NCBI GenBank assembly: GCA_030268105.1
Contig: BSDZ01000021.1
Location: 1,984,001-2,048,000 of the forward strand
Reading direction: 5' to 3'
Source: Volvox africanus
Lineage: Eukaryota; Chlorophyta; Chlorophyceae; Chlamydomonadales; Volvocaceae
Length of the DNA stretch: 64,000 nt
The notes under the pieces were generated by a model, which searched no databases, was not told the DNA's origin, and saw only the letters and a program-made list of their open reading frames with translations. The first letter of the stretch is position 1. Every line of letters starts with the position of its first letter. Below are positions 46,621 through 57,896 of the stretch, piece after piece. The position numbers and the translations under genes are program-made.

Positions 46621-47127
46621 CATCCACTGGTTTGCTATGTGCTGTCTGTGTAATAAGAATGGAGAAGAGGCATTTGCGGGGCTGAGCGCGATCCAGGCTA
46701 GCGTACGAGTTGACCGAGGCGAACAAATGATGCGAAAGGAGGATGCCTTTGCCATCGATGCTCAAGCAGGTACTGCGAATGGCTGAAGGACCAGGCAAAT
46801 GTGAAAGCAATAAGAAAGCAGTCGTAAGTCGCAACAAAGCAGTACGACATCAGGATCAGGCTTTGCAGCTTCTGCATCTTACGCGTTATTAACCCTAAGG
46901 TGAAGCCAAGCAAGGGGATGGGTCAGGTCCCCTGAGTTTCGAGTGCGCATGCAAACTGCTGCTTCATTGGACGAGCCCTTTACTGTCAATAGGTACAGAC
47001 AACGATTAACCAGCTGCGTAGTGAGGAGTCCTGCGGCTTTCGCAAGGTTTCTGCGGAATGCCACCAAAAGAGTCTGAACTGGTCTCTGAATATGACTTCA
47101 TAAGCAAGAGGTAAGGGTAGCCCTAAT
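46621..47127. other. Stretch between capsid pseudogene and YIF1, nothing recognised
   Basis: It contains short ORFs on both strands without recognisable motifs. It could be further decayed viral sequence or plain intergenic DNA. Confidence 0.4.
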
Positions 47128-47132
47128 TTACA
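47128..47132 (-). terminator. TGTAA poly(A) signal of YIF1
   Basis: TTACA on the plus strand reads TGTAA on the minus strand, about 50 nt after the YIF1 stop codon. Confidence 0.4.
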
Positions 47133-47182
47133 CTCCCCTGGAGCCTGTGCGGCCCAGGCCGCAGAAGGCCGCTGGGTACAGG

Positions 47183-50110
47183 TTAGGGCCGCACACCGAG
47201 GTAGAAGACGTATGGAAACTGAAACAGCGCCAGACCCAGCAGCAGGTAGTTAACAAGCGTGAGGTCTCGTCCTGCAGATGAGGATAGGACGAGCAAGTGC
47301 AGGAAATATGCCGGCAGATCACATCAAGCTTGAGACTTTTCAATGCGAGGCAGACGGTCAGCTTGGACATCTCTCTTCGGACCGAGTTGGTGGCAGCAGA
47401 CTGTGCAAGAGAACGTTGACATGGCAACGATGCAACATGTAGATGGCGTGGGCTCCTTAGTACACCATCGTGCGCTCTTGTAACCCATGTTGCCAGTCAA
47501 TCATCTTGACGAAGTCCCAGATGTCTCTACCACGCAGCGTGGTCGATTCACAACGCTTCAACTCTATGGCACCGTTGACCATCACCCTGTGAGGCTTTAT
47601 CATATCCGTTGCATTCACCATCCCTTCCCTTTACCTCCTTCCCTTCCCACCCAAATACCCGTGCCCTTCCCCCCGCACCGTATCCTCTTGTCTCCTGAAA
47701 GATGACCCGCTTCATAGTCCGAACCAAGAAGATGGCCATGCAGAGACTTCCATACGCCCACGCGGCCCAATAAGCCCATCGGCCGCCTAGCTGGCCCGCC
47801 ACGATTGACAGGCACACAAGCACGAACGAGTAACCCGTGTATGCAGCCAGCTCCACCCAAGGCACTGAGGCGGGCAGCGCCATTGCCCGCAGCACCAGTT
47901 TGGCCAGCAGGAGATGCACTAGCCAGGCCATGCACGCACTCCATCCCTTCATGGATGGCGTCCGGGGCGTTACGTCATCACCGCATCAGGCGCCATGTGG
48001 ACGGAGTTTAATGCAGCGTGGGTAACACGAACTTACGCTCGATGGCTTGCAACGGACTCGGGCCGCGCTACAATGTTTCACGGACAGGACATTTTCAAGG
48101 GCAGTGCATGGATGCCATATAAGGGAGGTAAGCATGATTTGGGCCTTAAGGGAGGCACCCGGCATCGGTGAGGCGACGGACATGAGAAAACTAAGGGATC
48201 AGGTTTTGCGGGCCTCCCCTGCCTCGTGGCCCATGGTTACCCTTATGTTGCAAATGATAATGACACCATGTACCCCATTCAAAGGGTTGTGGTAATTTCT
48301 GCCTAATAGTATTACCGCTCAACGACTACAATGCGCCAATTGTTATGAAAAGTTACATCCCCAGCGCACAACTGCAAGGGCAGCCACATTACACCTGCCA
48401 CTACAAATTCAGCATCACTCACCAGTGGATACACGTTATCAGGCTTGAAACTCCCCCTGGCCGCCTGCAGTCCGCTACATAACAGGATGTAGGACCACAG
48501 GCCCATGAGAGGGATGTAAAGATCGGGGCAGTTGGTGTCCTCACGAGGGGGCTTGAACGCCGGCCCGCCTTGCATCTGCATGTAGGTCCAAGGGCAACGA
48601 GGGAAGGATGCGGGAGTCAAGGGACAGGAAACCATTTTGAGTGATTATGACAAATGACCCAGATGATCAGGTGCAGCAACTCTTGTCGTTGTTCGAATAC
48701 CTGCACCCCCAGAGTGAACATCTCACGAGTTCCCTCGTTGCACACCTGCTCTGGCTGGCGGGTGTAGGTCCAGCGACGGAGGTAAGGTGCCACCAGCATC
48801 AGCAGCTTCGACAGCACTGGGGACAGCGACGTTAATAAGATGGAAAAAGAACTGAGGCAGAGAATGGGATCAGAATGCGCCACATAGACAGCGGTTCTAC
48901 TTCAGCGTCTGTTGGCCAGCATCGGTCGATGTTGTAAGAAAAGGCACCATCGTCGCCAATACCAGATCACTTACCGTACTGTTGGCTAATCGCAAAATGA
49001 AAATGGAGAGCACCCCCTGTGAAGTACCCAACCCGCTGCTGCATGCGCTCCACGTAATGCTGGCCCCAGCTCTGGCCCCCGCCGAAGATGCCCCCTGGGG
49101 TAGTATCGGGTGGACGCGGAGCCAATTAGCATAGGAGAAGGTTCTGTGTTGGCTAGCCCAAGAGACCGGGTACGTGGGGTGTAGGGGTCAGGACTAACAG
49201 GTACGTAAATGTGACGGAGAGCGCAGCAGCCTCGTCAGGAAGAAACACGGGCTGACGCAAATCGTATTAAGCCTGTTCCTCTCCTGGCTATGCATGGTCG
49301 GGCGCGGATGGGCTCTAACTAACAACACAGTTCTTTAACCCAAATTATGAACCAGACAGAAGCTGCAAGGATACATTTATAGCCATTTAATCCACACCTG
49401 CAGTCATCAGTCCCAGCGGGTTCAGTGGCATGGTCAAACCAGGGTAAGCACCACTTGCGGGTGCCGGACCTGGAACTGCCTCTGGTGGAGGTCCCTGCTG
49501 CATGCGAGCAAGCAAGCGAAAAGCAAACTGGAGGCTTCAGCAGGCTAGATGAGCATCATCCGCCTTGACGGTATCCCTGTCCTGTACACGTTTTTCCTTA
49601 CATACCCAGAAACCTGCGCCATCCATCCAGCAACAAGTAAGACCCTTAAAATCAAGCAAAGGTCAACACACCCAACCCTTTTTATGTTGCGATACGCTAA
49701 AATGGTGACACCTCGTGCGAACGCCGTATCATACATGATCATGACGGGCTTGCCTGTTGGGGCAGGAACGGCACGGGGTGGCCCTGCTGGTGAGCTTGCT
49801 GATAGGTCGTCGGGTTGTAAGGCTGCCCATAGGGCTGCTGTGGGGGAATGAAAGTGGTGCTGTGTGGTGGCGCCGAGGCTACAAACGGGATGGGGCCGGG
49901 TGGCTGTGGACCGGGTGGCGGGACCCCAGGGGGCAACGCATAAGCATGCGGCACCACCGGTAGGTGCCCACTTTTCGGGGGTGAAGGCATCATGTTAGGA
50001 ACTCCTGAAGCCGGGTGTAAATGCGAATTCGAGAGCGGAGCTGTAGGATAGTATCCTTGCTGTGGGTGCTGCTTCTCCCCAGGTCCGGATGGATGACTAG
50101 GTTGATACAT
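47183..50110 (-). CDS. YIF1: YIF1 family protein (Yip1-interacting factor), ER-Golgi transport
   Basis: Seven exons (minus): 49754-50110, 49398-49497, 48975-49094, 48746-48816, 48423-48575, 47679-47946 and 47183-47271, all phases agreeing, giving 385 residues. YIF1 binds YIP1 and Rab GTPases on ER-Golgi vesicles. The N-terminal ~120 residues are a cytosolic Pro/Gln-rich region. The YIF1 domain follows: NPLGLMTAG, then YFTGGALHFHFAISQQY|VLSKLLMLVAPYLRRW, PPREDTNCPDLYIPLMGLWSYILL, and membrane helices through ELAAYTGYSFVLVCLSIVAG and FLVRTMKRV to the C-terminal NYLLLGLALFQFPYVF. These match the family in order. Intron 1 starts with GC (CAG|GCAAGC) instead of GT. An exon near 48050-48080 was considered, but direct joining of exons 5 and 6 keeps frame and matches the spacing of the family. 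Confidence 0.88.
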
Positions 50111-50119
50111 ATTTCTCAA

Positions 50120-51159
50120 TCAGGTTTCTTGTATCCAAGTTACATGCGATGCGTCAATGTCTTTTGTGAGGCAGCAAAGTTGCACAAGATCAGTTTTGAA
50201 AAGATGAAGACAAATGACAATTAAATCCCTACGGACAATGCAATTAAGAAATATGTACATAGACGCTGTCCATCTGCACGTGCAGAACTCTGGAAAAAGT
50301 CTTAGGGTCTTCAAGGCGGTCCCACCCTGGACTAGTCGTTGGTCCCAATTGTGCATGACATCACAAAATTCACAAATCAATTAGATTCCTTGATACGGCT
50401 CTTATTCGTTTTTTTCGTACAAGGATGTCCCCTGTTTTTTTATGGTCCTGGAGTCTCTGTTGCAAGTTTGTTCAGTTTATACAACCGCCGTGGGGCAAAT
50501 AAAACCGCTTCTAAAGTATCTGGACTTATATTTTTGGTAGAATACCAATGTCTCAGGCAAGGAATCCTGAAATCACATTATAGCAGGTCGGGTGCATGTA
50601 CAAGGGCATGAGCTATGCGCTTGAGCAGCAACCCCTGGGGGCGGACGAAGGCTTTACTAGGAAGAAATCTTCTTAAACAATCTTTAACAAACTTCATTAC
50701 ACTTCTAGTGATATTAATTGTTTTCAAGATGGAATGCGTTGCGAGCAAATGTTATGGTCAAGAGCTCAAGTTACGTTAAAAGCAGCTATGCCAATTAATG
50801 TTCCCCCAGAAGCTTTCTTCTTCCTTGTTTGCTGCTGGAATGTTCGGAGTCTTAGCTCACCCCTTGTTCCCTTTGTTTTCTCTACCTTTGTCTCCAACTT
50901 CTCTGTTTGCTGTACTGCAGCACAAGAGGGAGCACGGTCTGGACAACAGAAATATGATTAGCTGGGAGAGAGAGGTCAGGAAAGCTAAAAGGTCACGTAC
51001 TGTCAGGTTTGGTTTAGGTGCAGGTGGAGATTCAGGTGGGGTGAGGATGGGAAGACCACATAGCCAGGTGAGTCGGCACCCTCGGGCCTCATTCCCTTCG
51101 TTCTTTCTCCGCCCGCAACTGCCGCGCTACCGCTTACGTGAAACCCATCCCGCTGTGCG
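50120..51159. other. Intergenic stretch, no gene seen
   Basis: Only short unlinked ORFs (for example plus 50339-50611 and plus 50798-51163) without recognisable content. The left end is upstream of the YIF1 start and should hold its promoter. Confidence 0.4.
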
Positions 51160-51299
51160 CTAAAGATTTGTTGCAGGAGTGCGATCGATAAAAGCCATTG
51201 TGAATGGCACCGAATCCACACTGTAAGCCCAAACCCGACCCCGTATACCTTCCCATCCGGTTTCCCCTTTTGGTACCCGGTTAACAGCCCCCGACCGCC

Positions 51300-51540
51300 C
51301 TGTGTTCACCATTTCTTGTGACCACCTTGGGCCAAGCAACTGGAGGATGGCCGCGTGCCGTTCTTCCTTTTCGGCTGTTGCCTCGGGACTGCTCGGCATG
51401 TAGCAGACGAAGAAGTGAACTTTCGTACTCTCACAGCGTACTTGCATTTGCAGGTAGTTGCCAATAAGAAAGCGCGATAACAAAGGTTCCATAAAGTACT
51501 GATCCGGAACGAACTTAGCATCGGCCAGGCCAGGCATGTA
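51300..51540 (-). mobile_element. Possible LINE endonuclease (EEP) domain remnant
   Basis: The minus-strand translation contains IGNYLQMQVRCESTKVHFF, then VCYMPSSPEATAEKEERHAA and ILQLL. This resembles the GRYL-x-V-x-V...V-x-Y-x-PSS...R...L pattern of endonuclease/exonuclease/phosphatase domains in L1-type retrotransposon ORF2. No reverse transcriptase, catalytic Asp/His residues or target-site duplications are visible nearby, so it would be a short 5' or internal fragment. It might instead be part of an unknown host gene. Confidence 0.3.
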
Positions 51541-51559
51541 CCAGGCTCCGTCATCTTGT

Positions 51560-53661
51560 GTGAGAAATGCTGCTAAAGGACACTCGACTTAAAGGACGGA
51601 ACGCATCTGAGGACGAGGGAGTGAACGGCTGTCGGGATATTTGTGGATGAAGGGGAAATGGATGAAATACGTGCAGATCCACTATTTTGCTGTTGTCGAG
51701 CAGCGGGTGCTATGGCGGCTGCATGCATTGGGCCATACTTTTCGCCATGCAACATCAAAGGTGTCGCTTAGCCGTATGCGTGTGCAGTTATTTTATTGGT
51801 CTGAACCCTCGATTTTCCGGGCCCTATAACGAACTCTTCCATCTAGCGCTCATACTCTCTTACTGGACATTCGGACTTCCTGCCCCTCTTACGCCTTACT
51901 TTCACTAAACAAGTAAAGGGGATTCCTCCATTTTTATATGTGTGATTAGTCCAGGTACACTTACCGCTCGACAGTTCCGCATTCTGACGGCCCTTTTCAA
52001 CACGTAGATCTATGGATAGCCTTACGATTGACGTGTACGTCGCTGCCATCTACCAGGCGGCCATAGCTGCAGTCCGGCGAGCAAAACCCTGCCTGACGTC
52101 ACCACCTCCGATGCTACCCATGCCACCGGCGCCAGCGCAGCAGCTGGACACCGCAACACCACAGCGCAATCATACAAGAGTCCTGTCTGCAACAAACGTA
52201 TCGCGGCTGCCGCTGTCCTTTCTGGTTTTGCAGTCGCAGCATCTGTCCGTGCCACGAATGCCGTTGCTGTCCTTGCATGAATGGCAGTCATTGTCCGCCC
52301 TTCATGCACCTTCATTGGATCAGTCATCACCATAATCGCCAATCAGCTCCCGTTTGAGCGCCAGAGATCCTTGGTAAGGCTTAGTCCTTGGGGCTACCGT
52401 CGCCACGACCGCTTTTCTATTTAAGCGACCGCCGCCACCTGGTCCGCCGCCACGGCCTCAGTCGGCGCTGTTGCCATCACACCCACTTTACCCCATTTTG
52501 CCGCCCTTTCCCCAGCCGTCACCTTGCGGGTTCTGCCGATGCAAGGCCCTCCGCTGTACAAACCAACTCCACCACTGTCACCACTGCTTTACCCACTAAG
52601 CACAGCCGCCGCCATTACCAGCACGGCCACCACCTTCCGACTCTGCCTTTATCGTTCCGTGACTAAACAACTCTGAATCCGTGATCATAATTATCCTCAT
52701 CATCACCATTGGAGGAAGCAACATCAGTGTACCATTGACGCCATTGTCACTGCTGCCACCATCATCAACAGCTGTGCCTTCCCACTGCGGCCTTTCATAT
52801 TGTCAACACCAGATGCTATTACAACGTAGTGAAGGTCTTACCCGTTGCAATTGCCACAGCGGCACCGGCACCAGCAGCACCGGCCTCTTGGCATGTGTGT
52901 CATCAGAGAATCTCAGCCCAAAGGCAGTCTGGCAGTGGCGGGCCCAGAGTGCCGTGGGCTTAAGTCAGGCAAACCTTTACAGGTGCCACTCACTAAGCAA
53001 ATATGTGAGGTAGTCGAAGAGATAACATCAGGCTTTCCCAACCCTCATCTTCTGCAGTGTTTGTGGGTTCAGCAGGAAACAAAGTTCTGACAAAGTTAGC
53101 AGGAAAGTAGCGGACACATCACGGCCTGCTCGGATGGAAGCTGAAGCAGTGGTTGGGACCGATGTGCTGAGCAGCGAAATCAGCACCAACAATCGATTAT
53201 GTAAATCATGCATCTAAATTTCGGTATCTGTCAGGCATCGCCATGCAGCTGAACGTTACTTCCCTAAGTTCCACTAGCAAAATTATTCTGACAAATTTAC
53301 CCATTTACATTATCTGAAATCGCGTTGGCTGGCATCTAATTTCCGCGACCCACACTTTTTCTTCCCTGGGGTAGGAAACATGAAGGAAAATTGCGTGAAT
53401 TGAAGCTTAACCGCGAGACTAAGTTAGTAGATTAGGATGCTATGCAAGGTTTGGACTAACGACCAGTCCAGGGTAGGGTGTCCATGCAGCTGTCGGTAAT
53501 CTTCGGTGACTTCGCACTTCGGGGAGCCGTACGACCATGTTGTCGTCGCAACATCTAAAGACGTAAATCATATAGCTTCCAGACCAAGCAGAGCTAGCAA
53601 GTGCTGATTTTATGTGGCAACCACACTGGGCATGCATTTCGCGCGAATCGGTTCAACCCTG
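51560..53661. other. Gene-poor stretch with ACC/GCC-rich degenerate DNA
   Basis: From about 52040 to 52900 the plus strand is rich in ACC, GCC and CAT triplets but lacks a stable long frame or identifiable protein. It could be a decayed Thr/Ala/Pro-rich gene. Nothing is recognised elsewhere in the interval. Confidence 0.4.
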
Positions 53662-55794
53662 ATGGCGCGCGTTGTTCCTGTCAGGGGTCAACCTGTTGTC
53701 TACAACTTGAAGGTAATACCAGCACACTATATAAATCCCGTACTTGCGGCGAACAAATTTGCGGAATTCACTAGGGGACACTCATGACAGATAAGCAGGG
53801 TTCTTCGCCCATTCGCTGACCTTATTTAGGATTTGCTTACAGGGATGCTCCATGATGTGGTTTGCGCAGCGCTGTGGCGACCCAGCATTCAGGTGCGACA
53901 TGGCGCTTTTACCCGGCGTTCCGAGGGCGACGGTTTACATCAGCCAGTTATAGAAGGCTAGAAGGCACTTTACGCCTTCCATCCCGCAGCCGTGCCGGTT
54001 TTATTGCTCAAATAACTTAGTTTGTTTCTTTAAGTGCGTCGGAGATCAGGATGCATGGTTTTGCCCGCTAACAGGCCCGTGGCGTCTATGCTTGGTGGTA
54101 ACGGCGGCGGAGGCGCTGTCGGGGGCGGTCGAAGCGGACATGGTGGTGGTAAGTTCCTCGTAAGGATGTAAAGTCTGTCTTAAGTAACGTTGCGTCAGCA
54201 CAGGTGTGGGATGACGTACTGAGCCCTATTCCAAGGCAAGCATTCTTGATTGTTGCAGCCGTTTGAAATTGCATGTCCAAGGCAAAGTGGTTGCGTTAAA
54301 CGAAGGGCGAGCGGAAAACCGACATACTAATTGACTTGGTCTTCGCTTGCCTTCTCGCAGGCCGCCCAGAGCCCGGCCCGTCAGGTGAAGGAAGCGGTGA
54401 CGGCTGGGGACGTGCAGCTGCTCTGGTAATGGGGGCCGGTTTGCTGTTATGCAGTGAGGGCTCTGCCTGGGCTTCCCAGAAGAAGACGGAGACGGTTGCA
54501 CCGCCACCCAGCATTCCTTCCAATGAGCTGACTGTAGAGAAGGTGCGACGCAAAGTATGAGGATTTGCAAATTGACGTGTGTGGGTGCACTCGGTAGAAG
54601 CTTGCTGCTGGCTTGCGTTCTGCTAGCCAGTCGCCATTAGGCCCATCTGGGTTGGGTTCCATGGGGTTGTGTTGGGGCGAGGGCCGAGCCTCAGGTCGTA
54701 GGGTTTGCACGAGTGGAACGGCACAGATGTCTCATGTGGGTTGAAAGGGGAAAAACCCGGGACGTTGCTAAGAATGTGGCCATTATTGTTTATCAGCACT
54801 TCGACATACCCATTAGTTCTGTTTATATCTTAGTGGCCTTTTTGCAATTGCAGGTGACTGATGTGCTGTGGAACCTGTCGGGACCTATCCTGACCAACTT
54901 GGGATTCAGTGGCTGTGTGGGTGCTGCTGCGGGCTACGCTTTGAAGGTGCTGTTTTCCTATGCGTTTACGTCGTTTTGCCATATATGGCTGCAGATATAG
55001 CGTGTTTTGCGTGTTTTCATTGTAGATTTGTTACATGATTGTTAGGTACCACGGATTCCTGTGTGGGATACCGCCTAGCAGCGGCACGCCGCGAAGGAAT
55101 TACTGCTGCTTTCCTGCCAGCAACACGCTTTGCACCAACATGTACCTTAACTCCAATAAACTGTTGAAATAACGCGTGGCCTGCGTTCGGTTTCGAGTTA
55201 TCGTTGGACCACCCGTTCTATCCGGCGCTTGCATGTGCTCGCAGAAAGTCGGCCAAGTCGTAGCGCTGTGCGTTGGCGTAGCTTTTCTGTTCTTACAAGG
55301 CCTTGCCTATACCGGCTTCATTACCGTTAACTGGTCCAATGTGCACAGCGCTGTGACGAACGCTTTGGACGTCAATAAGGACGGGTGAGTTTAGGGGAGT
55401 ACAGCTCCACGAAGGACGTAAAAGGGACAGGCGTCCTATCTATTTAGGATCGCAAGATTAAACCGATATGGGTATTTATCATGATATGTGCACAGTGGAT
55501 GACGTTTAATGTGATGTGTAAGGAGGACCCTGATCAGACGTAACGATTTCTTCAGGTTGCCCGCTTAGCAGCGACAAATATCCTCGGGCATGTTCCGTTC
55601 CGTAGCAGGTTCTTTTAACTGCAATATGTGACAGTGTGGCATTAAGTGATTTTGCTCGCTTCCTGCCCTGCAGAAAGGTCGACGCGGATGACTTCAAGCC
55701 GCTAGTCAGCAAGGGCCTTGGAGCGCTGTCCCAGGGTGTTCCTAGTGTTGGCGGTTTCTTAGCTGGCTTTCTACTTGCTATACGCAGTTTTTAA
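53662..55794 (+). CDS. FUN14-domain membrane protein
   Basis: Seven exons: 53662-53712, 53843-53892, 54075-54148, 54361-54542, 54854-54946, 55245-55384 and 55674-55794; every phase fits, giving 236 residues. Exons 5-7 encode the FUN14 domain: NLGFSGCVGAAAGYALKKVG, hydrophobic VVALCVGVAFLFLQGLAYTG, then FITVNWSNV and VPSVGGFLAGFLLAIRSF at the C-terminus. An EF-hand-like acidic loop (DVNKDGKVDADD) is split by intron 6. FUN14 proteins sit in mitochondrial or plastid membranes; animal FUNDC1 is a mitophagy receptor. The N-terminal ~119 residues carry a Gly-rich stretch and a hydrophobic segment ending SEGSAWAS, which looks like a plastid or thylakoid-type targeting region. This suggests, but does not prove, plastid location. 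The first two small exons are supported by phase only. Confidence 0.85.
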
Positions 55795-55919
55795 ATTTTG
55801 GATTTGGTCAAATTTGTTTCCTTGGGACATTGTTATGCGGAGACCTTCTTCGCGGTGTCCCTCTAAGTGCCTGTGTATAGAATGCCATTTTCCATGCGCC
55901 GAAATGCGTTTCAGAGTAA

Positions 55920-55924
55920 TGTAA
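55920..55924 (+). terminator. TGTAA poly(A) signal of the FUN14-domain gene
   Basis: TGTAA about 125 nt after the stop at 55794, a usual distance for these algae. Confidence 0.5.
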
Positions 55925-56335
55925 TGGACACGCGAGTTCCGAACGTGAAAGGTAGCGGGATTGTGCAGTGACTGGGTTTCGCAAGTTTGAACTAGATACT
56001 CATGAAAAAATGATACACGGGGCTTCGGAGCTACCGTACAGAAGCTCAAGCCATGAAGACCTTGAGCATCATTTTATGCATAGCTGTTTATGCATTCTCA
56101 TACGTGCAATCACAGCATGATCTTCCGCAATTCCGCCAGTCAGCGTGTTGGGCTATCAGGAATTGAGACTTCTGCGTCTAAATTATAAGCACCTGTAGAT
56201 TTCGTTTGTATTCATCGTATATCCGGAGCTATATCTATTAGGTTGGGACTCTTATGCCTAACGTGGAGGTGCGAAGCAGTTATATAACTGAGATAGTCTT
56301 TAGCAACAGAAATTAACAAGCTATCTTCTCTTCAG

Positions 56336-57628
56336 GAGGAGTTCGGCAAGCTTAATGATGATATTACACGATTTTTGAAGGAAGAAGGCTGCGTGGACAG
56401 TGGAGATGATGACATCGAACCGTATATGGCTCCGCGAGCCCGGCAAGTCCTTCGCTTGTAATGAGTTTATAGATGGAGAGTATATACCGCTTATGGTTCA
56501 ATTGTAGCTCTTGTGTATAGGGCAGAAAACGCTGTGAATCTGACCACATTCCTTGCGCCACCATACAGGCCTGGCTCAATTACGCCTCTTGGGGTGCGGG
56601 TAGACCGCGGTGCAGGGTTGCTGGGCTTCAATAGTGCTACTTCCACGATAGGCGAGATGGATTCAGTCCTAACTAACATCCGTGCGTGGAAGCAAAAACA
56701 CGAGCGGGAAATGGTGGGTATTGAGTGTCAGGGTGTCCTCATGGGCAACGGAGAGCTACTTCTTTGCACCCATGGTCCTAACCCTTGTGAATGTGACTAA
56801 CCCCGTTCCCATGCCTCCGTCCCGATGTACAGTTGGAGCTTCGGCAGCGCAACGAGCATGCACTCTCTCAGGTTGCCGAGGCCGTGACGCAGCTTGAGCA
56901 GGCCTCACCTCTGAGCTCGAATACCAGCCGTGAGGTATGAAGCGGGGCGGGGCACGTACTCAACAGTACTCCACATAGGGTACATGTATTATTCAGCCTG
57001 CCATTTCCTTCTTGTGGCTCCGCTGAATGTGCTGCAAACCTCTTGGCTCCCTCCTGGCGGGCTTGCGCTTCCACACGCTTCCCCGCTGCATCTCTGGCTG
57101 CCGGACGGGCAGGCTGTTGGGACCGATACCAGTGCCGTGGCTACGCCCGACTTATGGGCCTCCCTACTGTCGCCCAGCCGTCAGCGGGATTTTAATCATG
57201 CTAAGGTGAGACACGAGGAGCAGCAGTGCCAGCAACAACAAAAGGAACCTGCCTCTGGAAAGGAACAAGCCTCCGGCTTGCCGCCGCCGGTGCAGTTAGG
57301 GGAGGAGGACGACGAAGACCTAACAACATTGCTGCGGGAGCGGCAGGAACGACGTGATCGCATCCTGTCGGGTTCTGCTACGGCCAAGCTCGGGCTGACT
57401 TCCAAAACAGCACAAGCTCACATTCCGGTTCAGGGCCAAGCCTTTGGATACCCCATCGCGGATGCAGATGCTCAGTCGCAGCAAAGCACAGCGACTCGAG
57501 GAGGCAGTGGCGGCGGCAGCTCACAGTCCATGTCCACAACTGATCAACTTCCCCTGGTGTCGGTGCTGCGAGGTGAGGAGATCGCACGCATAGGCGTCGT
57601 GCATGATTCTACTATCGTTGATGTATAA
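56336..57628 (+). CDS. Unknown coiled-coil protein (partial model)
   Basis: I do not recognise this gene. Exons 56336-56457, 56521-56713 and 56833-56934 join in phase, giving KLNDDITRFLKEEGCVDSG, then RLAENAVNLTTFLAPPYRPG, a helix around MDSVLTNIRAWKQKHEREM and the coiled coil RQRNEHALSQVAEAVTQLEQ. A last open stretch (about 57040 to the TAA at 57626-57628) is Gln/Glu-rich (QQCQQQQKEPASGKEQ, then DLTTLLRERQERRDRI) and ends GVVHDSTIVDV. The joint between the third exon and this last part does not fit in phase, so a small exon or another site is missing. The first exon and start codon were not found. A GTGAGG donor at 57572 could remove the last 17 codons and link to the locus at 57897. Confidence 0.5.
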
Positions 57629-57896
57629 ATGCTACGCCCAATACTAAAGTGTTTTGGAGCTTGTGGTTGGAACTACATGAACCTGTATAGACCAGGAAGG
57701 TCGGCTTCGGTTTAGTGCAGCCACACCTAGCAATCCGCAACCACTCGTTAATCAGCGCGGTGCAAGTGAAGCCTTACCAGTGTGTTGGCACATCCCTTTA
57801 GCACTAATACATGTACGTTCTCGAAAGTGTCGGAGTTGGTCTTGTGGCTGTTCCGTCTTATTTCGGATCGACCTAACCTTATCGGGGTTTCTGCAG

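Noticed and set aside
48051..48081. Possible extra YIF1 exon (reads RGPSPLQAIE)
   Set aside because: Including it breaks the phase into the next exon, while direct joining of exons 5 and 6 keeps frame and gives the spacing expected for the family.
52022..52342. 106-codon minus ORF, Ala/Thr-rich
   Set aside because: Composition follows the ACC/GCC-rich DNA; other frames are equally open and no domain is visible.
56052..56165. Short ORF with a signal-peptide-like start (MKTLSIILCIAVYAF)
   Set aside because: Only about 37 codons, AT-rich surroundings, and no convincing splice to the next exon; could be chance hydrophobicity.
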